Source of the DNA: Ceratothoa steindachneri
Lineage: Eukaryota > Arthropoda > Malacostraca > Isopoda > Cymothoidae
Direction: 5' to 3'
Length of the DNA: 64,000 nt
NCBI GenBank assembly: GCA_963969495.1
Contig: OZ018318.1
Coordinates: forward strand, 179,112,246-179,176,245
Position numbers and translations under genes: made by a program
In this document: in pieces, positions 1 to 8,385 of the stretch
Position numbering within the stretch: position 1 is the stretch's first letter
Layout of the letters: the number at the start of each line of letters is the position of its first letter
Notes under the pieces: model-generated
What the model was told of the DNA's origin: nothing
The model's database searches: none
What the model saw: only the letters and a program-made list of their open reading frames with translations

Positions 1-391
1 GAAAAATAATGATCTTAGGATTTAGAGCTGTCTATTTTCTATATTTTAATAACCCATTTATGCTATAAAAAATTGAAGTTTACCGTTGAGTTACGAGCGT
101 TAGATATGTTAAAATATATGCACAGAACAGCCATAAAACGTATTTTATATGTATTTCCTAAGTTTTGATAACATGTTATATTAAAAACATCACTGTTGCA
201 AATGCAATGAGTGGCATCATATGGCACGATTTGTTGCAAAAAATGCAACATCAGGAAAAGTAGGTTCAGGAGTTTACAGACATAGTTCTAATAAAAATTG
301 TTTGTGAAACCTCTCTATATTTCCATTAAGGGACATTTACACTGCACATGTGTTACACGATGCTATTAGAAGCGATAGAGCAATTGAGAAT
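1..391. other. AT-rich non-coding stretch
   Basis: The base composition is strongly AT-rich. The only open frames are short and lack recognisable motifs or domain similarity. No gene, splice pair or repeat structure was recognised here. It is probably intergenic DNA or an upstream WBP4 intron. Confidence 0.5.
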
Positions 392-491
392 TTGTAGCAC
401 AGTGTAGATACAAAGACTAATGCTTTATAGTTATTATGTAGCTCTGCTGTATACTTTTTTGCACCTACACTAGGCTACAAATTCTCAATCT
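392..491. repeat. 100-bp inverted repeat, MITE-like hairpin
   Basis: The outer arms begin TTGAGAATTTGTAG and end with its complement CTACAAATTCTCAA. About 22 of 24 outer positions pair, with a roughly 50-nt middle. A related stretch (CCTACACTAG followed by CTACA and ATTCT) occurs at 4392-4415 inside the Tc1 element, which suggests a dispersed short repeat. No clear target duplication was identified. Confidence 0.55.
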
Positions 492-591
492 TCCAATCAG
501 TTGGTCCAGACTAGCTGGACTTCTTACTTTTGTTATAAATTTCCTTAGAATTCCATTCTTTTGGATTCAGTTTTGTTTACCTCAAAACCCT

Positions 592-1030
592 TTGTGTAAT
601 CTTATTAAACCATTTATCCATACTCGTAAGATCTCTTGGAAGTTTCTTCGGGCCAATAGGTTGAAAGTATTTTGCGGTGCCTCCCTCAGGGGGCATCGGC
701 ATAAAATTTGGTCTTTACAACCTTTTTTAGCCTGCCTCCAACTTTACGCCACTTTCAAATATATATTTGCTAGAGTATCTGGCTGCCCTTGTCTACCTTA
801 TCCTTTATCCCAGGGCCCATATTTATTCAGATAACATGGCAGTCCTTTATAATATTAGGCAAGGTAAACTTCCCAAAGAGATCCTACTGTTATTATCCTC
901 TACTTCTCTTATTGTATTTTCTAAAACTTTCACTATTCCTCCATTAATCCTATTTATCCCTCTTCCACTTAGGTCTTTTTGTGACTATAAAAGTACCAGG
1001 GAGTGGAAAACCCTATCAGTCTGTTCTTAG
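592..1030 (+). pseudogene. Tyrosine-recombinase-type retroelement RNase H fragment (DIRS-like?)
   Basis: Two overlapping frames carry pieces of one older protein. The first (592-780) contains ISWKFLRANRLKVF and RGHRHKIWSLQPF. The second (767-960) contains HIYSDNMAVLYNIRQGK followed by a leucine-rich stretch. The order SDN, AV, then I-x-x-G-K resembles the RNase H part of DIRS/Ngaro-type pol proteins, where the DN aspartate is catalytic. At least one frameshift lies near 770-800 and the piece lacks the reverse transcriptase core. It is not a functional gene. Similarity to other RNase H-bearing retroelements cannot be excluded without a profile search. Confidence 0.4.
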
Positions 1031-1117
1031 ACTGCCGGTGCACAGTCAAATATTTTTCACTCCCCAGATCATCCTGACAGTGTTCTACTCCCATGCTGAT
1101 TTCTGTGGAGTGAAAAA

Positions 1118-1573
1118 GTGACTTCTATGACAGTGTCTTCTCCTGTCATTAAATCATTGCCGAAGAAGCAACTTATCACGACACCCAAGAAACTGGCACA
1201 GGAACACCATTTTCCAGAGGATTTAGAACAGGCTATTGAGAGTGGAGAAGCACCCATATCAACGTTGGTACAAGGTCTCACGAGGTCAGTCAAAAGCAGC
1301 CAGGACCATACTTCCCAAAAGTCTGTCCGGCCTTTGCTGCATCACTCCATGTCTCCAACAGCGGCCGCAGGGGACCCTGTGGGCCCCTCGCAACCTGGGC
1401 CTAGTAGGTTGCAGGTCCCAGAACCAGGAATCAGATATCCTCCTCACCAGATCCCCCCCTCACTGGTCCAGGCATATAGAGTTAGGTCACCTCTTAACAT
1501 TTGCCAGCTTAATCAACCTGATTCACCTACCTGCTATGAGGGGCGGTCAATAAGTTTTGCAATTCAGATATAA
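1118..1573 (+). other. Proline/serine-rich open frame of unknown origin
   Basis: This open frame encodes about 150 residues. The N-terminal half is charged (KSLPKKQLITTPKKLAQEHH) and the middle is rich in Pro, Ser and Gln. No domain is recognised. Its last residues run into the mariner terminal repeat at 1537, so its stop codon is supplied by the transposon. It may be part of the same retroelement as the RNase H scrap upstream, for example a gag-like linker, but that is a guess from proximity. Coding status is uncertain. Confidence 0.25.
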
Positions 1574-2464
1574 GAAAATGAGATATGAGGAAAAGTGTTT
1601 TATTATTTTTCAATATAACTATCCTCGACTTCAAGGCACTTGCGCCACTTGTCCCTGAGGCTTCGAATTCCCAACAACCAAAAATCTCCCAACTGCTGTT
1701 CAATCCACTCCTGGACGGCGAGTCGGGCATCTTCAATGTCCCCAAACCGGCGTTCACGCAGTGCAGCCTTGAGCTGGCGGAATAAAAAGTAGTCGCTAGG
1801 GGCTAGATCTGGACTATAGAGGGGATGGTTGAGCTTGAATCCGCACTGGCCTTATGGCCTTATGCAACTCTGGCCTTATGGACTTTGACGATATTGAAGT
1901 CGATCATGGAGCGTGAGGTTTCTAGGGACCCAACGGGCAGAGACTGTAGTCATGGCCAAATTGTGATGGATGATGTTGATAACACTTCCATGTGATATTC
2001 CAAGTTGTCACTCGATTCCTTCGACCTTCACCCGTCGATTTTCGAGGATGATCCTATCCACACAGGCCACATTGTCCTCGTTGGTCACGTCTGACGGGCA
2101 TCCTGGACGGGGGTCATCTTCAAGGGACTCACGACCATGGTGGAACTCCCTATTCCAGTGAGCAATGGTTGCATAGGAAGGGGCAGTGTCGCTATACACT
2201 GCAACCATGCGTTCATGGATCTCTTTTGCATTCTTGCCTTCCTTGGTCAAAAGTTTGATCACTGCGCGGTGCTCAACCTTCTCCATTGTTGAAAACTTTG
2301 TGACTAACGATCTGTGATCAGCTACTGCTTCTTAAATAGATGAGGCAGGAGCATGCGGCTGCAGGTCCTGACTTTTCATAACTTGTCCTAACATCCCCAC
2401 AAACAGCCATCTCCCTTCCTCTGTTTTGCCCTACCGATTCGCAAAACTTATTAACCGCCCCTCG
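1537..2464 (-). mobile_element. Mariner element copy 1, internally deleted
   Basis: The left end begins TGAGGGGCGGTCAATAAG and the right end is its inverted counterpart (CTTATTAACCGCCCCTCG). Each end abuts a TA (1535-1536 and 2465-2466), the target duplication expected for mariner. The element is 928 bp, whereas intact mariners are near 1.3 kb. The missing part is the central DDE region. The same deletion junction occurs in the copy at 60332-61218. A second, repetitive scar (repeats of GGCCTTATG) lies around 1845-1880. Confidence 0.9.
2008..2286 (-). pseudogene. Mariner transposase, N-terminal DNA-binding part
   Basis: The open frame starts MEKVEHRAVIKLLTKEGKNA and continues with KEIHERM, SYATIAHWNREF and DDPRPGCPSDVTNEDN. 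This is the paired helix-turn-helix region typical of mariner transposases and binds the terminal repeats. Downstream on the - strand, shifted frames still show remnants of the C-terminal SPDL-PSDYF block and the LRDKWRKCIEVEG tail at about 1620-1820. The first two catalytic aspartates are absent because of the internal deletion, so no active transposase can be made. Confidence 0.88.
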
Positions 2465-2466
2465 TA

Positions 2467-2880
2467 TGTTTCCATGTTTTCGGATGTTTTAGAACCATCA
2501 ATTGCTAAATCACATCCAGGCATGTTGAAAGCTAATGTTATCTTTCAACAGGATAATGCCCCTTGCCATACAGGGCATTATTCCTATGTACTGGCTGGCT
2601 CAAAGTCCATACTTAAACTCCATTGAACACCTATGGAGAGTCCTTAGTAAAGCTATTAGGAGCACAACAGTTAAAAATAAAGTAAATTTGTACTAGAATA
2701 CACAAAGAAACGGCTAAAATTACATCTGACATTTGCTGGAAATTGGTTGACTCAATGTCTGGGTGTATTATAGCATTAATTAAAGCTAGAGGAATGGATA
2801 AACTAGGTATTAGATCTATGTATATTCTGAAAGATACCATACAATAACCAAATGCACATATTTTATTAACATTCTGAGGG
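2467..2880 (+). pseudogene. Tc1-like transposase relic (C-terminal DDE part)
   Basis: Immediately right of the mariner, the + strand reads VSMFSDVLEPSIAKSHPGM, then VIFQQDNAPCHTG. The QQDNAPCH motif carries the second catalytic aspartate of Tc1-family transposases. After a frame change it continues WLAQSPYLNSIEHLWRVL, the decayed SPDLNPIEHLW block. Several stops follow. The N-terminal half and both terminal repeats are not recognised. The mariner target site sits exactly at the left edge of the preserved part, so the mariner inserted into or next to this older relic. Confidence 0.8.
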
Positions 2881-2883
2881 GTG

Positions 2884-3397
2884 GCCTCATACTTTTGGCC
2901 AACCAAAAAAGATGACGTGGACCTGGATACTTGCATTAGTGTCGTTGCCTCTTTGCAGGAGGAACTTGCCTCCCATTTTGCAGGAGTCAGGCCGCTTGCT
3001 GCAGACTTCAAGCATTACACTGTCCCCTTTGAATTCCCTATGGATGACACCCCTGCTCCCTTGTAGATGGAGTTGGTGGAGCTGCAGTGCAATGATGAAC
3101 TGAAGGTGAAGTTCCGTTGCCCTTCTTCCTCAACCTTATCATCCCTTCTAGCAATTTTCTAAAATACATTGCACATGTTTAACGCATTGTAGCCATGTTT
3201 GGCTGCATCTACTGTTGTGAACAGCTCTTCTCCAAAATCAAGTATACAAAGTCTCACCTTCGCTTCCAATTCTCAGACCAGCACCTCAATGACATTCTTC
3301 TGTTGTCTACCTCATCCATCGAACCAGACATTGAAACACTTCTTCATGGCAAGCAGCACCACAGCTGTCTCACTGATTTGTATGTTTTTCAATAAAA
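2884..3397 (+). pseudogene. hAT-type transposase relic, GTF2IRD2-like C-terminus
   Basis: The + strand reads DVDLDTCISVVASLQEELAS, then FKHYTVPFEFPMDDTP, MELVELQCNDELKVKF, and after frame changes CCEQLFSKIKYTKSHLR and DQHLNDILLLSTSSIEPDI. These blocks match, in order, the C-terminal hAT dimerisation region of the Charlie/GTF2IRD2-type family. In it, a CEQ-F-S--K--KS pattern is followed by L-D-HL--IL. At least two in-frame stops and one frameshift break it. The N-terminal BED finger and RNase H core are missing. It is a fragment of an old DNA transposon, not a host GTF2I gene. Confidence 0.8.
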
Positions 3398-3421
3398 TTC
3401 TTGTATAATGTATTCTAGTAG

Positions 3422-3437
3422 ATATATATATATATAT
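3422..3437. repeat. (AT)n microsatellite
   Basis: A pure AT dinucleotide run just downstream of the hAT relic. Confidence 0.8.
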
Positions 3438-3854
3438 GGTCACTTTGGGGATTTCATTTGTCATTCCAGCCCGCAGCCTGCTCCCAAAAGTCTCATCTGT
3501 CCCTCACTCTGAAAAGGTTAATACAGTAGTGATCTAATTATTATGGATTTCTTGAAAATTCATAATTTTTCTGGTAAAGGGTAACTTAAAACTATTTAAT
3601 GAGTCAATGATGAGGGTTTTTTACCATATTAGTGTGAAATAACTATTGTATATTTTTGAAGACTAAATATTATAAATATTAGAGTGTTTTGTTTAATTTT
3701 TTAGCAAACTTGTTGAAATAAAAGAAGGCAATACGGATTCCATTTTGCCTGCTGTAGCAATGAATATTATTCAAATAGTGTGTATTTTGCTTGCCTGTGG
3801 ATAATAGTAACCATTTTTCTTGCAGTGAAATAGATAAAAAGAAAGTGAACAGCT

Positions 3855-5280
3855 ATGGATAAAGTCAGTAACTTAAGTTCTCTGAAAATTGGACAAATTC
3901 AGGTTTTATTAAGTGATAGTGCATTAAAACAGAAAGATAGTCCAAAGAAATTGGGAGTCTCCTCTCAAACAGTAAACAATATAAAGAAAAAAAATTGAAA
4001 GTGGTCTTAATTTGGAGTTGGCAAGGGCTGGGAAATGTGTTCGCAAGAGCAAAACAACACCAAGAACAGATGAAAATAAAACAAATGGCTATTAAGGACA
4101 AAAGCAAATCTTGTAGGAAGATTGCAAGCGAACTGTTAGCAGATGGCATTAGTCTTTCTCAAATAACAGTAAATAGGAAGTTACTTATCAGTGAATTAAT
4201 GAGCCTACCATCCAAGAAAGAAGCGTAGGCTTACCAAAACTGTGATACAGGCACGTCAAGTCTGGGCTAATGCTCATGCTGATTGAACTTCTGAACAATG
4301 GGAACAGGTAAGAGCGGTACATTTACCAGTTATTTTCTTTGTTAAGCATAAGAGAACATGCTGTACCTACTGTAGTAGGTACATTCTGATTTACCTACAC
4401 TAGCTACACATTCTTGCTGAATGAAATAATTTCAAGGCACAGATCGTTTCAGTATTGCTATGGTGTTTTATATTGTTGCAGGTTGTGTTTTCAGACAAGT
4501 CAACTATTGCAGTACTTGATGACTATATGCAGGCAGTCGGCAGGAGTTTCTGCCAGAGTGTCTTAAAAAGACTGGAAAACATTCACAGAAAATCATGGTG
4601 TGGGGAGCAATTTCTGTCCATTGGACAAGTCGCTTGAAGATTGTTGAAGGTTTAATGAATCAGTATAAGTATATTGAAGTACTGAAAAACGTTTCGTACC
4701 TCAAATGAGGGAATGGTTTGGTGATAGATCATGCATATTTCAGCAAGACTTGGCATCACAGATCGTTTCAGTATTGCTATGGTGTTTTATATTGTTGCAG
4801 GTTGTGTTTTCAGACAAGTCAACTATTGCAGTACTTGATGACCATATGCAGGCAGTCGGCAGGAGTTTCTGCCAGAGTGTCTTAAAAAGACTGGAAAACA
4901 TCACAGAAAATCATGGTGTGGGGAGCAATTTCTGTCCATTGGACAAGTCGCTTGAAGATTGTTGAAGGTTTAATGAATCAGTATAAGTATATTGAAGTAC
5001 TGAAAAACGTTTCGTACCTCAAATGAGGGAATGGTTTGGTGATAGATCATGCATATTTCAGCAAGACTTGGCTCCTTGTCACACTGCGTGATCAGTGAAG
5101 ACATGGTATGCACAAAATGGCATTGAACTGCCAAATGAACTAAAAAATGAAATAAATGAAGTTCTCATAACAACCAAAGCAAAGTTCATAGAATGTTTTA
5201 TCTATATTTGGTTTCACTCTTACAGAATCAAGCAATTATGCAGAACTTTAATCACTGGAATGCATGCCAGAGCGTGTTAA
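3855..5280 (+). pseudogene. Tc1-like transposase with an apparent spliceosomal intron
   Basis: The start at 3855 gives MDKVSNLSSLKIGQI followed by a helix-turn-helix (SPKKLGVSSQTVNNIKKK). Frames then shift, ending the first block with EQWEQ at 4307. There a GTAAGA donor begins, and after a TTGCAG acceptor at 4476-4481 the frame resumes VVFSDKST, the first catalytic-Asp block of Tc1. This junction matches the family's usual EQW-x-x-V-x-FSDES order, which supports a 174-nt intron (4308-4481). KIMVWGAIS and FQQDLA-CHTA (second Asp) follow. The SPDLNPIEN-W block with the third acidic residue is missing. Stops and shifts make it non-functional. Confidence 0.75.
4438..5073 (+). repeat. Direct tandem duplication (319 + 318 bp) inside the Tc1 element
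   Basis: The segment beginning CACAGATCGTTTCAG at 4438 is repeated from 4757. It runs through the end of the intron, the splice acceptor, the FSDKST block and the FQQDL block. The copies differ by a few bases. One is a single T (CATTCACAG in copy 1, CATCACAG in copy 2) that changes frame; copy 1 keeps the reading of the KIMVWGAIS block. The duplication carries a second splice acceptor at 4799-4800. Confidence 0.9.
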
Positions 5281-5463
5281 AGCACTTAAAGCTGCTAAAG
5301 GAGGTCAAACTAAGTATTAATCAATGTAAGAAAAGATATTTTTGCCATATGTATGGAAATAAATAATGGATTACTTGTCAATAAAATAACTTTATATAAC
5401 CCTTTTCCCAGAAAAATATTTGAATTTTCCAGAAATCCATAATAATTTGATCATTACTATATG

Positions 5464-5486
5464 TATATATATATATATATATATAT
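5464..5486. repeat. (TA)n microsatellite
   Basis: A pure TA run directly adjoining the right TA target site of the Tc1 element. The element may have inserted into the microsatellite, or the run may have grown from the target duplication. Confidence 0.85.
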
Positions 5487-5517
5487 GAAATTGAGTTTAC
5501 AAGAATCTTATTTATTA

Positions 5518-5887
5518 CTAGTGTACCTGTGCCTTCAAAATTGAATGCATTATTTTTAAATTAGACCCTATATTTCATTATTATAGATAATACCAAGTCA
5601 TTGAAATATAAGTTACAATTTTTTTGCAAAATAAATAGATTCTAGTGTTACTAACAAACAACAAATTATAAATAAATACACGACTTATATTACTATTATA
5701 GACTAGTGTACCTGTGCCATCAAAACTGACCGCATTACTTTTAAGTTAGACCTATATTTTATTATTATAAATATTATTATAGATAATACTAAGTTGTTGA
5801 AATATAAATTAAAATTTTTTTTCAAAATAAGTAGATTCTAGTGTTACTAACAAAAAAAAAAAAATTTATAAATGATGGAATTATTAT
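5518..5887. repeat. Direct tandem duplication, about 185-bp unit
   Basis: CTAGTGTACCTGTGCC starts one unit at 5518 and another at 5703. Both units continue through matching AT-rich text such as TTATTATAGATAATAC and AGATTCTAGTGTTACTAACA. The units differ at many positions, so the duplication is old. No coding content was seen. Confidence 0.8.
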
Positions 5888-6807
5888 TATAGATGGTATT
5901 CTTTGAAGTATCTGACACTGCATAGGCCTTGTTTTCCTGGGTATTTAATGCAACACTTTCTTGTTTCTCGACATTTACGGTAGCATATATTGTATCACAT
6001 TTTTGAGATGTATTTGTGAACAATCAGGTATTGGTTCAAAAGGAGCAAGAGCGTGAATAGTTTTTTCAGACTTTCTCATGCAACCTGCAGGAATATTACT
6101 AACAATAAATTTAGATCAAGTGGCAACTCTTTCTGGATTAGTTGATGTCACATCAGAGTCCTTTTATGATCATTATTACATCTTTACATTCTAACAGGAA
6201 AAGTAAAAGTATTGATGCCAATATTGGCATAAGCTCAATTTATAATGAGGCATGGCATGATGCCATCAATAGTGTCATTGTGTGGAAATTATTAAGGTTG
6301 ATGATATTTGCTGTTTCACTATTTGTCACCTTGACCCTTCTTCAGTATCTCTACTCTTTTTATTTAGCCATCTTTCCTCTTTATCTCTCCTTCCATCTAA
6401 TATTTCCTCAATTAAGTTTAATAGCCTTCAGTATTCATTTTAATTTCCTTTCTTTTCTCAAAAAAAATTGTCTTAATTAAGTTTTCCTAACAATTCTCAC
6501 CATTCTGGCCATGACATGCTTTGGCTAGGCAGCATGATGGAGTCTTAATTAAAGATCTTCTCACCATCAACTTATTTACCTTAATGTAAGCTGGTTGTAG
6601 CTGGTTTCAATAATGAATTCTCCATTACCTTCATAAATCCTCACTGCTATACAGCTATACAAAACTGCCTACCCGCTCATGACTATTATAGTATCATTAA
6701 CTCTTCATCATGTCCAGTTACTCTATCCCTCATTTGCCTTTCAATCTCATTGCAATGAATAAGTGTTACAATTAAAATTCTATAATCTAGAACATTTTTT
6801 ATTAAAG
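5888..6807 (+). other. Non-coding stretch upstream of the first visible WBP4 exon
   Basis: AT-rich and without a recognised gene. It ends in a weak polypyrimidine tract and the AG acceptor at 6806-6807. An AT followed by GTAAGC occurs at 6593-6598 and could in principle be the end of a preceding exon, but nothing else supports it. The open frame at 6142-6480 encodes low-complexity hydrophobic sequence and is not credited as a gene. Confidence 0.4.
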
Positions 6808-7015
6808 GTCTGAATACTGGAAATCAAATCCAAGGAAGTTTTGTGATTACTGCAAGTGCTGGATTGCTGATAATAAACCAAGTATTGAGTTTCATGAACG
6901 AGGAAAAAGGCACAAAGAGTGTGTACAAAAGAGATTAGATGAAATTGGCAAGAAAGGCAAAGAAGATTATGAAAATAAGCTCAAAGAAAAGGATTATATG
7001 GAGGAAATGGAACAG
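6808..7015 (+). CDS. WBP4: WBP4 exon: U1-type (matrin) zinc finger
   Basis: After one base completing a codon, the exon reads SEYWKSNPRKFCDYCKCWIA, then DNKPSIEFHERGKRHKE and a Lys/Glu-rich helix ending EEMEQ at a GTAATT donor. The C-x2-C and H-x5-H pair (CDYC and HERGKRH) forms the U1C/matrin-type finger that starts vertebrate WBP4 (FBP21), a spliceosome component with WW domains. The vertebrate protein begins Met, one residue, then an acidic residue followed by YWKS. The first base G is therefore probably the end of a start codon split by an intron (AT then G). If so, the four exons give a protein of 284 residues. The upstream exon was not identified. The next exon follows 21.3 kb downstream in phase 0. 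Confidence 0.93.
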
Positions 7016-7899
7016 GTAATTTGTGGTCTTTTTTTCTTTAATTATTTTTTTTTTTGCTGGCATCTTACCAATGTTTTCTTGCTCACCCTTCAATTCTCCA
7101 TTTTGTTTTTGCTTATTAAATGCTCAGTGCCCCTGTTAGTAAAGGTACCCTTTTACTTCAAATGTCTACTCTGTAAGGGGCATAGTGATGTGTTTTCCTG
7201 ACCACTATGCTGATGAGACTCAGCTCCAGCTTAGCCTATCTTTCCTTCTCTCACTAACTTCTATCTCATTTTTTTGTACCAATTCTTTCACCCTGCCTGC
7301 ATCCTTCCATTCAGCCTATTTACTTTGACACTTTGTCTACCTTTTCATTGGCCTCTTCTTTTGCTGTCCATGACCCTGTAAGGGGCGCGGCGATTTGCCA
7401 TTCTGGCCGCCGTGCTGACGGGATCCAGCGCTCCGTCTGGCCCCAGCTTAGACTCCCTTCCTTCAGATATCCTGTATTTCTCCCCTACTTCGTCGCTATT
7501 CATACAACCTCTCCCACAACTTTCTCTGGTCAGCCTCTAATTTCACAGGGTAGATGCTGACCTTCTTCTCAAGCCAACCGTCCCGGATTGGGGCTGAGGG
7601 GGGAGGGGACAACATTTCCTAATCCCTGAGCTCCATTTAGGGATGGGTTTTTTTTAACAACCTGCTTCATCCCCACCCATACCTTTCTCACATCCCTTTT
7701 CCTCTCCTCTTCACAATCTATCTTTTTACGCCGCGTTTAAGGTGGAGCCACCATGCCGATGGACTGCCAAGCCACCAGGCGGGAGGGGTGGTCCGGAATG
7801 GCGGCGCCTGGCTCTGCCAGGTCTGTAAGCACCTCTTGCAGTGCGGGCAACTGCGAGAGGTGATGAGCGATTGCATCCCCTGAAACAAATAGGGTCACC

Positions 7900-8385
7900 A
7901 TGCCCATAGATGAACAACCAAAAAACCCCAACCCTCAACTTTCGCTGTTACATCGACGGAGCCGCCCTCGGGCAGCTCCACCGAAAAAATGGAGGTCCCC
8001 CTCCCTTGGGCTTGCGCAGGGGACCCTCCATACTTCTTCAACCGGAGAGGAGGCTTACTCCTCTCCTACGCCTACGGGTGTAGGGGACTCCCCCTCACCC
8101 CCTTCTCTGGAGGTGCTTTCGGTCACCTCCTTTTTTCCAGCGGCAGTCCCTCCTTTTCTTTCTAAGGGGACTACCAAGAAAGCCAGCAGGCAGCCCATTG
8201 CCGACCGCCCCTCGTCTAAGCAGCTCGGTAGCGCAAACCCCTTTAGGGGGGAGAGGGAAGCCAGGCCCCTTCGGTCGCTTCCCTCAAAAGACCTGCTGGC
8301 AAGAATTTTAAACCTTGCTGGGGTCAAGGCCTGTGCCTCCCCACACAAGACTGGCGACACTCCTAAGGGGACCTGCGATGTCCTG
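7900..8385 (+). pseudogene. LINE A ORF1, N-terminal part
   Basis: The start MPIDEQPKNPN matches the start of ORF1 in copy B (MPNDDLKN at 12850) and copy E (MPDDEIKNTNP at 51285, - strand), which fixes the initiation codon. The protein is rich in Pro, Ser and Arg, with a conserved block reading ANPFRGEREARPLRSLPSKD. In this LINE family ORF1 is the gag-like RNA-binding protein. The C-terminal globular part and zinc knuckles seen in copies B and E are absent because of the deletion near 8385. The frame runs on into out-of-frame ORF2 sequence and stops at 8472. Confidence 0.8.

Larger units (their letters stand above)
3524..5459 (+). mobile_element. Tc1-like element with long terminal inverted repeats
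   Basis: The left end reads CAGTAGTGATCTAATTATTA and the right end is its near-perfect inverse (TAATAATTTGATCATTACTA). The similarity extends for about 60 bp (TTATGGATTT, TTTTTCTGG and GGG are shared). Both ends abut TA, the Tc1 target site. The element holds a broken transposase gene with an apparent intron and a 319/318-bp internal tandem duplication. The length of about 1.94 kb exceeds the usual 1.3-1.7 kb because of that duplication. Confidence 0.88.

Noticed and set aside
2884..3397. GTF2I/GTF2IRD2 host gene
   Set aside because: Only the hAT-derived C-terminal part is present, broken by stops and without introns or GTF2I repeats. It is a transposon relic.
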